NCBI GenBank assembly: GCA_008017315.1 | Contig: SSHE01000068.1 | Coordinates: 1-35,437 of the forward strand | Reading direction: 5' to 3' | Source: Acinetobacter sp. | GTDB lineage: Bacteria; Pseudomonadota; Gammaproteobacteria; Pseudomonadales; Moraxellaceae | Length of the DNA stretch: 35,437 nucleotides | Part shown: positions 1 through 7,705 of the stretch, one piece after another | Position numbering within the stretch: the stretch's first letter is position 1 | Layout of the letters: each line of letters begins with the position of its first letter | Made by a program: the position numbers and the translations under genes | The notes under the pieces: model-generated | What the model was told of the DNA's origin: nothing | What the model saw: only the letters and a program-made list of their open reading frames with translations | Database searches by the model: none

Positions 1-2329
1 CTGGTGGGTAAAGGTTGATATCTCTTACCCGAAAGACTTCATTCGGTTTTTGGTCGGGGTTAAAGTGGAAATTGTAATGAAAACCTACAATATCCTTGTT
101 TAGACCATGGCTACCATCAATCACAATCTCATTATTAAACTCGATCAAGCCTTTTAAGTTGTCGAAACCGATCATAGAGCCATCGATTGGATCACTAATC
201 TGAATCGCCCCTTCGGTCAAATTGTAACGCCCGACGATGCCCAAACGACTACCATTGGCAAGGCTGTTACGAGGTAATAGCGAAAAATTCATATCACCCA
301 ACAGCTTCAAACGAATCCCACCCAATACGTCGTCTTGGGTACTAAATGGGTTTTGCACCACCAAGTTACTCGCATCGGGATCTTGGTAGCTTGGTAAGAA
401 ACCACCAGCCACTTCGGCATTCATCACTATCAACAAGTTTGGTAAATCAAAATTGAGCTGTCCGCCTTCTGTACCGACACTACCATAACCTCTTAGATAC
501 ATATCAATATTACGCAGACCAATATACATGTTTTGATCCCCATCTAGCAGCATAATCGAGGTGGTCTTGCTGCCGTCGGTATTACGCCCTTCTACACTCA
601 ATGCCAAGGCTAGACCCAAGCGGTCGGAGTCTGCTTTTAAGGTGACTGGAATCACCTTATTGGCACTATCTACGGTATAGTACTGCTTACCTGTTGCATA
701 TTGAGTGGTGTAAAGTGCCAAGTTTGCATTCATATTATAAAACGGCAAACCCAAACCCCAACTATTGGAAGTTCCTTCTGTACTCGGAATTGTTCGTGCA
801 CCTACGCCACTCATCCCTGCATTGGAGGTAAAACGCCCTCGTTTGGACAAGGCTTGGAAGTCAAACTCTCGGATACCAATCACCACACTACGAGGGTTGC
901 TGGTCAGACCGTGGATTTGTTGTTTTTGATAATCATCATCGACGGTTAAAAAGCTATCTGTACCATCATTGGTACGCAATCTTGACTGATTTAATACTGT
1001 ATTGAGTGGCATCCGCAAATGCTTGGTATCTGCCAAATTGACATAAATATTACCACTATCAAAATAGGCACGCTCGTTCGAGTTGCTAATCAATGGGCTT
1101 AGGTTGCTAAACTCAAAGCCATAGCTGTTTTGCCCTGCACCACCGATTTCCAAAGTGGTCGGTTTGGCATTACCTGTAAGCATCGAATCGCCATCGTTGG
1201 TAAATTCACCACGAATACGCATTGCAATCCCCGAACCCCCAATGATCGGGCTGGCGACTGTGGCTGTACCTGATGCTGGGGTTGCATAGCCCATGACACT
1301 ATTGGCAAGCGTCGTTCCAATTGCATCTGTCCCTCGAAATTGTAGGTAAGCATTGACAATACGCCCACTTGCCCCCACACGAATCAAACCATCCGCACCA
1401 GTCAAATTGTAGTCGTCATTACTGTTTACTACGCCAGTTTTAAGCATCAACTCCAAGTTCAACCCCGAACCTGTCACTTGCCCACCCTCTTGATAGGTTG
1501 CCGTACTTGCACCTGTCTGGTCTGGGCTCACCACACGAGTGAAATCCACAAAGCCAAATTGTGTATTGGGGGCTTGTGTTTTGCTTGCCTTGGCTGCACC
1601 CAATCCACCGACATTGGTACTGAGCATAAAACCTTGCTCTTGGTCAATGTAGGCTACACCTTTGCCCAAAAAGTTAAAGTTTGTATCTTTAAATATCAAC
1701 TGATTGTAAGTATTGCTGGCTGGGGTAGTGGTGACCCCTGCACGCTCTTCACTGGCTGCTTTTAGACCTGCATAGATATTGATATTTTTAAGACCCAAGG
1801 TCAGTTCTGCCATGGCATTTTTATTAAATAGACCATCGGTAGTCTTCAAAGCAATATCCAAAGGTGCGTCACTTTGAATGGCGATTTTATTGTCGATTTG
1901 GTTATCACAACCATTGCTATCACAGATTTGGAACTTATCTACCGAAGCCGTAAATGGCATCAAGCTACTGGTGAGATGAATCCCTGTCTTACCTGTGCTA
2001 TCCGCACCTGCTTGAATCGTGGCGGTCAGCCCTGGCAATGTACTCGATGCACTGTTTCGTTTGGTAATCTCAACGCCCTGTGCCACAGCACGCATGGTCG
2101 TTTCGCCTGTACCTGTGCTACTACCTGCTTTGTCCTGCCAATATAGTTCGTCGATATTGACCTTGCTATATTGCACATCTATCGCAATCCCATCCTGTCC
2201 ATCCACATTCCGCAGGTCGAGATCACTCAAAGATTGCAAGGCAAAACTTGTCTGAGTAAGACACAATACACTCGATGCCAACAAAGATAGGCGAAATTTT
2301 TGCATCACTGCAATACTCCGTTTATTCAT
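1..2329 (-). CDS. Large exported DUF6160/FilA-like surface protein, 3' end cut by window edge
   Basis: The frame starts at ATG 2329 and stays open to base 2, giving at least 776 residues; the C-terminus lies outside the window. A GAGGA ribosome-binding site sits 7 nt before this ATG, so it is preferred over the second in-frame ATG at 2305. The N-terminus is basic, then hydrophobic (about residues 10-30), and ends in SFA, which looks like a signal peptide. It is followed by LQSLSDLDLRNVDGQDGI, a segment also found in modified form in the next two upstream genes. The rest is rich in Asn, Gly, Ser and Thr and looks like an extracellular beta-rich protein. I recognise a resemblance to Acinetobacter FilA/DUF6160 proteins, which have been linked to a putative pilus system, but this is from memory. 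The molecular function is unknown. It is third in a same-strand set and probably also has its own promoter. Confidence 0.8.
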   Translation of the reverse strand, partial: MNKRSIAVMQKFRLSLLASSVLCLTQTSFALQSLSDLDLRNVDGQDGIAIDVQYSKVNIDELYWQDKAGSSTGTGETTMRAVAQGVEITKRNSASSTLPGLTATIQAGADSTGKTGIHLTSSLMPFTASVDKFQICDSNGCDNQIDNKIAIQSDAPLDIALKTTDGLFNKNAMAELTLGLKNINIYAGLKAASEERAGVTTTPASNTYNQLIFKDTNFNFLGKGVAYIDQEQGFMLSTNVGGLGAAKASKTQAPNTQFGFVDFTRVVSPDQTGASTATYQEGGQVTGSGLNLELMLKTGVVNSNDDYNLTGADGLIRVGASGRIVNAYLQFRGTDAIGTTLANSVMGYATPASGTATVASPIIGGSGIAMRIRGEFTNDGDSMLTGNAKPTTLEIGGAGQNSYGFEFSNLSPLISNSNERAYFDSGNIYVNLADTKHLRMPLNTVLNQSRLRTNDGTDSFLTVDDDYQKQQIHGLTSNPRSVVIGIREFDFQALSKRGRFTSNAGMSGVGARTIPSTEGTSNSWGLGLPFYNMNANLALYTTQYATGKQYYTVDSANKVIPVTLKADSDRLGLALALSVEGRNTDGSKTTSIMLLDGDQNMYIGLRNIDMYLRGYGSVGTEGGQLNFDLPNLLIVMNAEVAGGFLPSYQDPDASNLVVQNPFSTQDDVLGGIRLKLLGDMNFSLLPRNSLANGSRLGIVGRYNLTEGAIQISDPIDGSMIGFDNLKGLIEFNNEIVIDGSHGLNKDIVGFHYNFHFNPDQKPNEVFRVRDINLYPP

Positions 2330-2395
2330 GTTTCCGTCCTCAGCCCTAAGATGGATTTTTAGTTTTATCTTCCAGATGCCCCGATTATGGCATAC

Positions 2396-2425
2396 TTTAT
2401 ATGCAAAATGATACAGTGCTTACAA
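2396..2425 (-). promoter_or_regulatory. Candidate sigma-70 promoter for the edge-truncated surface protein gene
   Basis: Read on the minus strand, TTGTAA (2425-2420) is followed by an 18-nt spacer and TATAAA (2401-2396). The -10 matches the consensus at 5 of 6 positions and the -35 at 4 of 6. It would give a leader of about 60 nt before ATG 2329. This suggests the third gene can be expressed separately from the two upstream genes. Confidence 0.4.
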
Positions 2426-2486
2426 TTCCTTATCTCACGACTGCACATCATCTTGTCCATGAGATTTCTTGCAAAATCCCGATATG

Positions 2487-2532
2487 GCTTTCGACTTGCT
2501 CAAACCCTATTGGGGTGAGGCTGGTCGAAAGC
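2487..2532. repeat. REP-like palindromic hairpin between two surface protein genes
   Basis: Perfect 9-bp arms GCTTTCGAC (2487-2495) and GTCGAAAGC (2524-2532) enclose an inner stem, CTCA/TGAG (2499-2502 with 2516-2519) stacked on CCC/GGG with an AA bulge. There is no T-tract after it on the minus strand, so it does not look like an intrinsic terminator. The TTCGAC...CTCA...TGAG...GTCGAA layout resembles widespread REP-type palindromes. It starts 6 nt after the stop codon of the 254-residue gene, so it may stabilise the upstream mRNA or mark a small mobile insertion. Confidence 0.6.
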
Positions 2533-2538
2533 GGCCGA

Positions 2539-3303
2539 TTAACAACGTGGATGAGCAGTACTTCCAGTCGCTGCACAGCTAAAGACCGCAACTTTACCTG
2601 CAATCTGTAGATTGGCATTCATATTCACCCCCAAAAATCCACGCTCTCTAGCCGTTCCTGTAAACGGATTGTTGGCATCGAATGCCCCATCGGTAGTGGT
2701 ATATTTTGTGGTATCCAAATAACCGGGAGAATTAACGGTCTGCCCTGTAATACAGTATGTCGTCCCAGACTCACCGCAAGTATCGGTTTCTATCGCCAAG
2801 GATTGAAAACCAAAGTTACGCACTTCGATCGGTTTGGTGTCATCAAAGCTCAAATAAATCGCTGGGCGTTCAATCGTAGTGGTTTCGCCTTTGGGTGCAT
2901 ATTGAATCTTCCCACCATCAATCCCCAAACGCTGAATATTAATCGTGCCTTGTACCCCTTTGAGGGTGATCCATTGTTTACGTCCAGCATTGGAACTCAA
3001 TGGATTGCCATTTTGATCGACAGTACGATTATTAAAAATTAGGGCAAGACGGCAATATTCTAGCTTGTTCCCTGCACACGTATCGGTATCGAATTGTGGG
3101 GTTAGAGCTGGGTCATAGGCACGCACGCCACCTGTTGAGGTACTGGCTAAGGGCTTATGATTTAAAGACAATTGCAAGTTGAGATCCATCCCTGCCTGAC
3201 CATCAATCGACTGCAATACATTGTCATTTAAACTTTCCAACGCATACACAGGTAAACTACAACTCAAACCCAGCAATGCAAGATATAGATTGGACTTTTT
3301 CAT
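2539..3303 (-). CDS. Exported DUF6160/FilA-like protein, 254 aa
   Basis: The protein begins MKKSNLYLALLGLSCSLP and has a signal peptide that probably ends near VYA (residues 19-21). Directly after comes LESLNDNVLQSIDGQAGMDL, matching the N-terminal segment of both neighbours. It is much shorter than them. Near the C-terminus 'GVNMNANLQIAGKV' resembles internal 'NANL' segments of its larger paralogs, and the protein then ends in an odd, Cys-containing tail (last residue Cys). The stop lies 6 nt from a REP-like hairpin, so the tail could be the product of an insertion or deletion; that is inference. The gene starts 11 nt after the stop of the 905-residue gene with an AAGGGG site before ATG 3303, so the two are likely co-transcribed. 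Secreted or outer-surface location is inferred. Function is unknown. Confidence 0.8.
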   Translation of the reverse strand: MKKSNLYLALLGLSCSLPVYALESLNDNVLQSIDGQAGMDLNLQLSLNHKPLASTSTGGVRAYDPALTPQFDTDTCAGNKLEYCRLALIFNNRTVDQNGNPLSSNAGRKQWITLKGVQGTINIQRLGIDGGKIQYAPKGETTTIERPAIYLSFDDTKPIEVRNFGFQSLAIETDTCGESGTTYCITGQTVNSPGYLDTTKYTTTDGAFDANNPFTGTARERGFLGVNMNANLQIAGKVAVFSCAATGSTAHPRC

Positions 3304-3314
3304 GGCATTACCCC

Positions 3315-6032
3315 TTAGTTCAAGCCTGTTGTGGTCATTTTAAAGTGCTGAATCAGCAAACCATCAATCACCGCAGATCCCAAGTTGTTACTTGGAGTAC
3401 GTGAAGAGGTGAGATCTGTAGGAATACTTGCTGTACCTGTCGCCCCAATCCCTGGAATGGTATGTCCAATCCCACCAATACCACAGTTATTTAGACAGCC
3501 TGTTTTTAGACCCAAAATTTGATAGTTGGTATTTTGATTAAACCGAGTGGTTTTACCATTGCTAGCATTGACGGTATCGGTTTTGGTCCAGCCATTTGTC
3601 CAAGAACTCGGTGAATTTTCGTTTCTATAGTATGCCTTACATACTTGTTTATTTGCCTCTTGCCCACCTCCACACCACGGTGATCCCTCTGTGACAAAGA
3701 CCATTCCATTTGGAATAGTACCTGTTGAAGTACACATCCCCAGTTCGTTTGCTGTACCAGGGCAATTCACACCATAACCCGTACCTTTCGCTGTAATATA
3801 AGGCACATTACTCCAAGCTGCTCGATTTGCTGTCGTCTCATGCCATGAATAACACCACACCCAACAACCTGTAAGACTGGATCGATAGGAGACATTATCT
3901 GAATTGGTCACTGTATTGGGTGTTCGTGTAGTTTGGAAGGTTTGGATATAATCTCGACGACCGACACTTTGCAAGCCTGTTTCGCTGTTTAACTCACCAA
4001 AGGATACCCCAAAGGACTCAATCCCCTTGTAAGCAAACAATTGGTTTTTGGCAGCATCATACACGGTTGAACCAATGCTGATACTGCCATGTGTGGCGGT
4101 ATTGGTTTGGTAGTTTGATCCTGCCAGTGCAATATTGACCGCATTGCCACTGCTATCCGCACTACAGCGATAGACATTACAGGTCGAGCCAAGATATACC
4201 ACGCCATTATCTACCGTGGCTGCTGGGTCGATATCGCTATAGCGTGTATAGATTTGGCGATAAATCGCCTGACTATTCGGTACACGAGTGACTTCTATAC
4301 TAAAGTTACCGCCACTGGCATCCAAGACCAAGGGCTGATACAAACTGCCCAGTACCAAGTTGGCATTCAGACCATACAAGAAGATACCTTTACTCGGATC
4401 ATCAAAAGTCGGATCACTTCCGCCCAGTGCAGGGGTATCTACCGCATAGTTTGTACCATTGAGCATGGTTGCAGCATTGATCCGCAGGACACTCTTTTTC
4501 GCATCCGCAGGCAGTGTCCAGTTGGTCGAGCTGGTGACTTCAGCACTAATAATACGGAAGCCCTCTTGAGTCAAACAGTGCCCTGGGTTACCCGCATGTC
4601 CAGCATCGGCTGGAATACCTGCTGGTGTACCACAAATCGCATCGGGTATAAAATCACTGTCACTAATAAATACTCGGCGGTTAATCCACTCTCGACCACT
4701 GCCCGATGTCCCCGGTTTTAGGGTTGCTCCCGAACTTGTAGCGGTGTATTGGTTGTCAATATTATTGTTACCTTGACTATTCCCCAAAGGCACATACGAA
4801 CGTATCACATTGTTATATGTCGGGTTATCAGGATTCGCCAAAGCAAGGTCCGTCCCTCGATATGCTTCTTCGCCATTCCAAAGCACCGTACCCGATGCTG
4901 CTGTACCTGTACCATCGGCAATAATAATGCTCTTATTATCGATCACCCCACTTCCTGTCGGATTGAAGGTATTGGCTTTGAGTGCGGTAATATCCGCATC
5001 GGACAATCTATCTTTCCAGTTGGCAATCGTATTGGCCTTGTATGACACCCACTGACCTACAGAACTCGTGGATTCACTGCCTCGCAAGTTATGAGTCGGC
5101 CCAGAGTTGAGTCGCAAGGTTGCCGCCATACCCAACGTATTGTTATATGCCTTGCTGAGCCCTACTTCACCGCTTGCTACGCCTGCAGCCCTCCCACCTG
5201 TAAGTACGCCGTCTTGGGTACTAAAGATTTTGATATTCGAGCCATTAATCCCAAAACCATCCCAAACCGCATTGACACGAAGTTGATTGCTCAGCCCAGC
5301 TGTCGCCGTTGCAGTCGTCGTTCCCTCTGCGGTATTGGCATCACGCATAAACGCATCGGCATACAGGCTCATACGCAAGTTGTAGGCAGACTGCTCTTTT
5401 GCAGACAAAGCACTCACATCATTATAAGTCGAACCGTTAGTAGTCGCACTGGTCAAAGTTTTATATAAAGGGGCTTCTAAATTGAGATAGGTAACATCAT
5501 CTCCAGCCGTGCCATTTTTTGCGGTAAATTGATGCACTTTTTCTGTTACGGTTTTGAATACCCATGGGTTGGATGCTGTCCCCCAGCTATCAATCGCCCG
5601 ACCAAAACTCATATCCCAGTTTGCGGCGGTACGTTCTGCACCATAAGCAACATTGGATTGGGAGAGATTGAGACCATATAAATAAATATCGGCTTTTTGG
5701 ATCACCTTACCGCTTTGGTCATACACTTCACCACCTGAAGTATTGTAGGTGTAATCCGCCCCAGCCGCATTTTTACCTTTTAACGGTCCAACAGGAATAA
5801 AACGCACATAACCTGTGTCATAAGTCCCCACGCCACTATTGGCAGCATCTGCACCATTCATCCGCATAGAAAAATTTTCAGGCAAGAATGCAACACCCTC
5901 ACCTGTTGCCTCGGCAAGCATCTCATCATCTAGTTTTTCAAGGCTTTCAATTGCCCATGCACTGGTATGTGCACACGCTATTGCAACACACAATGCAGAC
6001 AATTGTAATGATTTATTGATATGGCTTGCCAT
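3315..6032 (-). CDS. Very large exported DUF6160/FilA-like surface protein, 905 aa
   Basis: I place the start at ATG 6032 because AGGAGG lies 9 nt before it; an in-frame ATG at 6071 has no such site and would add 13 charged residues before the signal peptide. The signal peptide (MASHINKSLQLSALCVAIAC...) ends near AWA, about residue 27. The shared segment IESLEKLDDEMLAEATGEG follows. The body is low in charge and rich in Asn, Ser, Thr, Gly and Ala, as in secreted beta-solenoid or adhesin-like proteins. The last 250 residues hold many cysteines in close pairs (CWVWC, CPGTANELGMC, CLNNC), consistent with disulfides formed outside the cytoplasm. The end, 'VIDGLLIQHFKMTTTGLN', looks like a family C-terminal motif. 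First gene of a three-gene set. Fil-type pilus association is a weak inference; adhesin or matrix protein are alternatives. Confidence 0.85.
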   Translation of the reverse strand: MASHINKSLQLSALCVAIACAHTSAWAIESLEKLDDEMLAEATGEGVAFLPENFSMRMNGADAANSGVGTYDTGYVRFIPVGPLKGKNAAGADYTYNTSGGEVYDQSGKVIQKADIYLYGLNLSQSNVAYGAERTAANWDMSFGRAIDSWGTASNPWVFKTVTEKVHQFTAKNGTAGDDVTYLNLEAPLYKTLTSATTNGSTYNDVSALSAKEQSAYNLRMSLYADAFMRDANTAEGTTTATATAGLSNQLRVNAVWDGFGINGSNIKIFSTQDGVLTGGRAAGVASGEVGLSKAYNNTLGMAATLRLNSGPTHNLRGSESTSSVGQWVSYKANTIANWKDRLSDADITALKANTFNPTGSGVIDNKSIIIADGTGTAASGTVLWNGEEAYRGTDLALANPDNPTYNNVIRSYVPLGNSQGNNNIDNQYTATSSGATLKPGTSGSGREWINRRVFISDSDFIPDAICGTPAGIPADAGHAGNPGHCLTQEGFRIISAEVTSSTNWTLPADAKKSVLRINAATMLNGTNYAVDTPALGGSDPTFDDPSKGIFLYGLNANLVLGSLYQPLVLDASGGNFSIEVTRVPNSQAIYRQIYTRYSDIDPAATVDNGVVYLGSTCNVYRCSADSSGNAVNIALAGSNYQTNTATHGSISIGSTVYDAAKNQLFAYKGIESFGVSFGELNSETGLQSVGRRDYIQTFQTTRTPNTVTNSDNVSYRSSLTGCWVWCYSWHETTANRAAWSNVPYITAKGTGYGVNCPGTANELGMCTSTGTIPNGMVFVTEGSPWCGGGQEANKQVCKAYYRNENSPSSWTNGWTKTDTVNASNGKTTRFNQNTNYQILGLKTGCLNNCGIGGIGHTIPGIGATGTASIPTDLTSSRTPSNNLGSAVIDGLLIQHFKMTTTGLN

Positions 6033-6054
6033 AGCTTCCTTCCTCCTGAGATGT

Positions 6055-6115
6055 CTAAACAGTTTAGCCATCTAAATCCTGCGTCCATGTGGTGATTGTT
6101 GTTGTATTCCACCAC
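6055..6115. promoter_or_regulatory. Two inverted repeats in the leader of the surface protein operon
   Basis: CTAAAC-A-GTTTAG (6055-6067) is a perfect 6-bp palindrome with a 1-nt centre. GTGGTG (6089-6094) pairs with CACCAC (6110-6115) across 15 nt. Both lie in the roughly 120-nt leader between the candidate promoter at 6161-6190 and ATG 6032. They could be an operator or an RNA hairpin affecting expression. Only the symmetry is seen; the role is inferred. Confidence 0.35.
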
Positions 6116-6160
6116 GTTTGCGACCATCTAAAATAGTACAGTAATCATCGCAATTTATAC

Positions 6161-6190
6161 CTTATAGCATTATGCCTATATTTTTTGCAA
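6161..6190 (-). promoter_or_regulatory. Candidate extended -10 promoter for the three-gene surface protein operon
   Basis: On the minus strand TTGCAA (6190-6185), an 18-nt spacer and TATAAG (6166-6161) are preceded by TGC, giving an extended -10 (TGCTATAAG). Transcription would start near 6154 and leave a leader of about 120 nt that contains two inverted repeats. Confidence 0.5.
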
Positions 6191-6248
6191 ATGCCAAAAA
6201 AGTTTTGTTAAAAGGTGATGAATGGTTGTTGTTGAGGGGGTTAGGGGA

Positions 6249-6432
6249 TTAACACACATCATCTAATCGTTCAAAATCCTTATCTTGCCCTACATTGGGG
6301 ATCTGCATCAAACAATCTACAAATTCTTGTTGTTTTGACTCTTGATAACGCCCACACAAAAAATCAATAAAATCCAGTGCTTCCTGTGCGGCAGCTTCGG
6401 GCAGGTTTAGGCTTGAGTTCGGCTGTATTCAT
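6249..6432 (-). pseudogene. Frameshifted DUF2281-family small gene
   Basis: ATG 6432 has a GGAG site 7 nt upstream and encodes MNTAELKPK, then the frame hits a stop near 6366. From about 6407 the frame one base over reads NLPEAAAQEALDFIDFLCGR and runs to the stop TAA at 6251-6249. Both pieces match the start and body of DUF2281-type proteins (small, about 60-75 residues, often next to nuclease or toxin-like genes). Removing a single base around 6410 would join them into an intact protein of about 60 residues. So this is either a one-base frameshift mutation, a sequencing error or, less likely, programmed frameshifting. It lies 30 nt after a Uma2 gene on the same strand. Confidence 0.65.
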
Positions 6433-6462
6433 GGTGATGCTCCATTATTGTGATAGATGGGT

Positions 6463-7080
6463 TTAGACTTTATCATTTTTGCACTGAGCCAGCCAGTTTT
6501 GCATCTCTTCATTATCGATCTGATCGTATAAATCCACTACAGCGATGGTTAAACCAATAGATTCAAACGTCATCTCATCACCTAAAAAGTATTTTTCGGT
6601 TTGCCATTTTTTACGCCGACGTTGCACTTCGATTTTGACGCTATTTTGTTCAATCAAGACATATTCTTGCAATGTTGCAATCTGTTTGTAGCGTTCAAAT
6701 TTGGTGGTTTCGTCATATTTGTGAGTTGCAGGTGACAGCACTTCAACAATCAAAACAGGCGTGGTGAGCATGTTGTTTTGTGCTTTTTCGATACTGCAAT
6801 CCACCACAACATCTGGGTAAAAATAGCTTGTGGTTTTATGCTTTTGGTTGGCGATTTTTACTTTAATACTTTCTGCAAAAACTCGGCATGGTTTGCCTTT
6901 GAGATGATTGGCGATTTCTCGAGATAGATTCATGACTAAACTACCATGTTTTAGGCTACCCCCAACCATAGCGTAGGCTTCACCATCCATACATTCATAA
7001 CGAATACCTGCTTGTTGTTCAAGTGCTAGATATTCTTGTTCGCTTAGCTGAGTGTGTGCATATTTCAGGGCAACCGACAT
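6463..7080 (-). CDS. Uma2-family PD-(D/E)XK endonuclease-fold protein, 205 aa (copy 1)
   Basis: Uma2 (DUF820) proteins have a restriction-endonuclease-like fold; their biological role is poorly known. The family layout is visible: an N-terminal E-QEYLALEQQ...RYECMDGEAYAM segment, then FYPDVVVDC (about residues 87-95) with the acidic residue of the PD motif, then LIVEVLSPATHKYD (about 110-123) with the E-x-L/K-like motif, and a Tyr-rich 'KYKQI..LQEYVLIEQ' stretch. Length is normal for the family. The gene starts 4 nt after the preceding Uma2 gene's stop, and its AGGAC site overlaps that stop, so the two are co-transcribed. It is more like the separate copy at 14045 than like its direct neighbour: both contain 'AMVGGS', 'VFAES' and 'VEQNSV/IEQNSV'. 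Confidence 0.88.
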   Translation of the reverse strand: MSVALKYAHTQLSEQEYLALEQQAGIRYECMDGEAYAMVGGSLKHGSLVMNLSREIANHLKGKPCRVFAESIKVKIANQKHKTTSYFYPDVVVDCSIEKAQNNMLTTPVLIVEVLSPATHKYDETTKFERYKQIATLQEYVLIEQNSVKIEVQRRRKKWQTEKYFLGDEMTFESIGLTIAVVDLYDQIDNEEMQNWLAQCKNDKV

Positions 7081-7084
7081 GGGT

Positions 7085-7675
7085 TTAGTCCTCTATACTT
7101 TGCTGTTTTTCCAACCATTGTAGCATATCATCATTATTCACACGCTGATAGATTTCAGCCACTGTGGTTGTACAGGCGATAGATGTAAATTCTACTTCAT
7201 CGTTTAAGTAAAAATGTTCGGATTGCCAGCCATTACGTCGTCGCTGAATTTCCACATCGACAAAATCCTGTTCGACTAAAATATATTCTTGTAGTGTCGG
7301 AATTTTCAGATACTGTTCCCGTTTAAAGGTTTTGTCATGCTGACGTGTGGATTTGGATAAAACTTCAACAAGAATCGTGGGGCTTTGGGTGAAATAGTCA
7401 TTGTTATCATCACTACAATCCACCATCACATCAGGATAGAAAAAGTTTTTTCCCACTTTGACTTTCATATCTGAGGTATACGGAATACAGGGCTTTCCTG
7501 CCAGATGATTCCAGAATAATCCAAAAAGATTATTCGCAATCAGATTATGATGTTTATGCGCTCCAACCATCGCATAGACTTTACCCTCTATATATTCATG
7601 GCGAATATCTGAAAGTAATTCCCCTGTTAAATATTCTTCTTCACTGTTCCAGTCCAATCTGGGTAAGGCACTCAT
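7085..7675 (-). CDS. Uma2-family PD-(D/E)XK endonuclease-fold protein, 196 aa (copy 2)
   Basis: Same fold family as the following gene but clearly diverged from it. Visible motifs are RHEYIEGKVYAMVGAHKHH near residue 30, FFYPDVMVDCSDD around residue 90 and ILVEVLSKSTRQHD around residue 107, followed by the family's 'LQEYILVEQDFVDVEIQRRR'. The PD and E-V-L residues expected for the metal-binding site are kept, so it could be an active nuclease, but substrate and role are unknown. The start ATG 7675 has GAGAGGA upstream. It begins 30 nt after the Rpn-type gene's stop and is followed after 4 nt by another Uma2 gene, so all three probably form one transcript. Confidence 0.88.
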   Translation of the reverse strand: MSALPRLDWNSEEEYLTGELLSDIRHEYIEGKVYAMVGAHKHHNLIANNLFGLFWNHLAGKPCIPYTSDMKVKVGKNFFYPDVMVDCSDDNNDYFTQSPTILVEVLSKSTRQHDKTFKREQYLKIPTLQEYILVEQDFVDVEIQRRRNGWQSEHFYLNDEVEFTSIACTTTVAEIYQRVNNDDMLQWLEKQQSIED

Positions 7676-7705
7676 CGTACAATCCTCTCATTACGCTATT
7701 TTAGC

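Noticed and set aside
2487..2532. Intrinsic terminator
   Set aside because: A stable stem is present, but no T-run follows on either strand.
4254..4721. 155-residue plus-strand open frame
   Set aside because: It is antisense to the 905-residue surface protein, has no ribosome-binding site or family motif, and its composition is what a reverse-strand shadow of that gene would give.
6249..7675. Proven toxin-antitoxin module (Uma2 plus DUF2281)
   Set aside because: The pairing is suggestive, but no toxicity or antitoxin motif can be seen, and the DUF2281 frame is broken.
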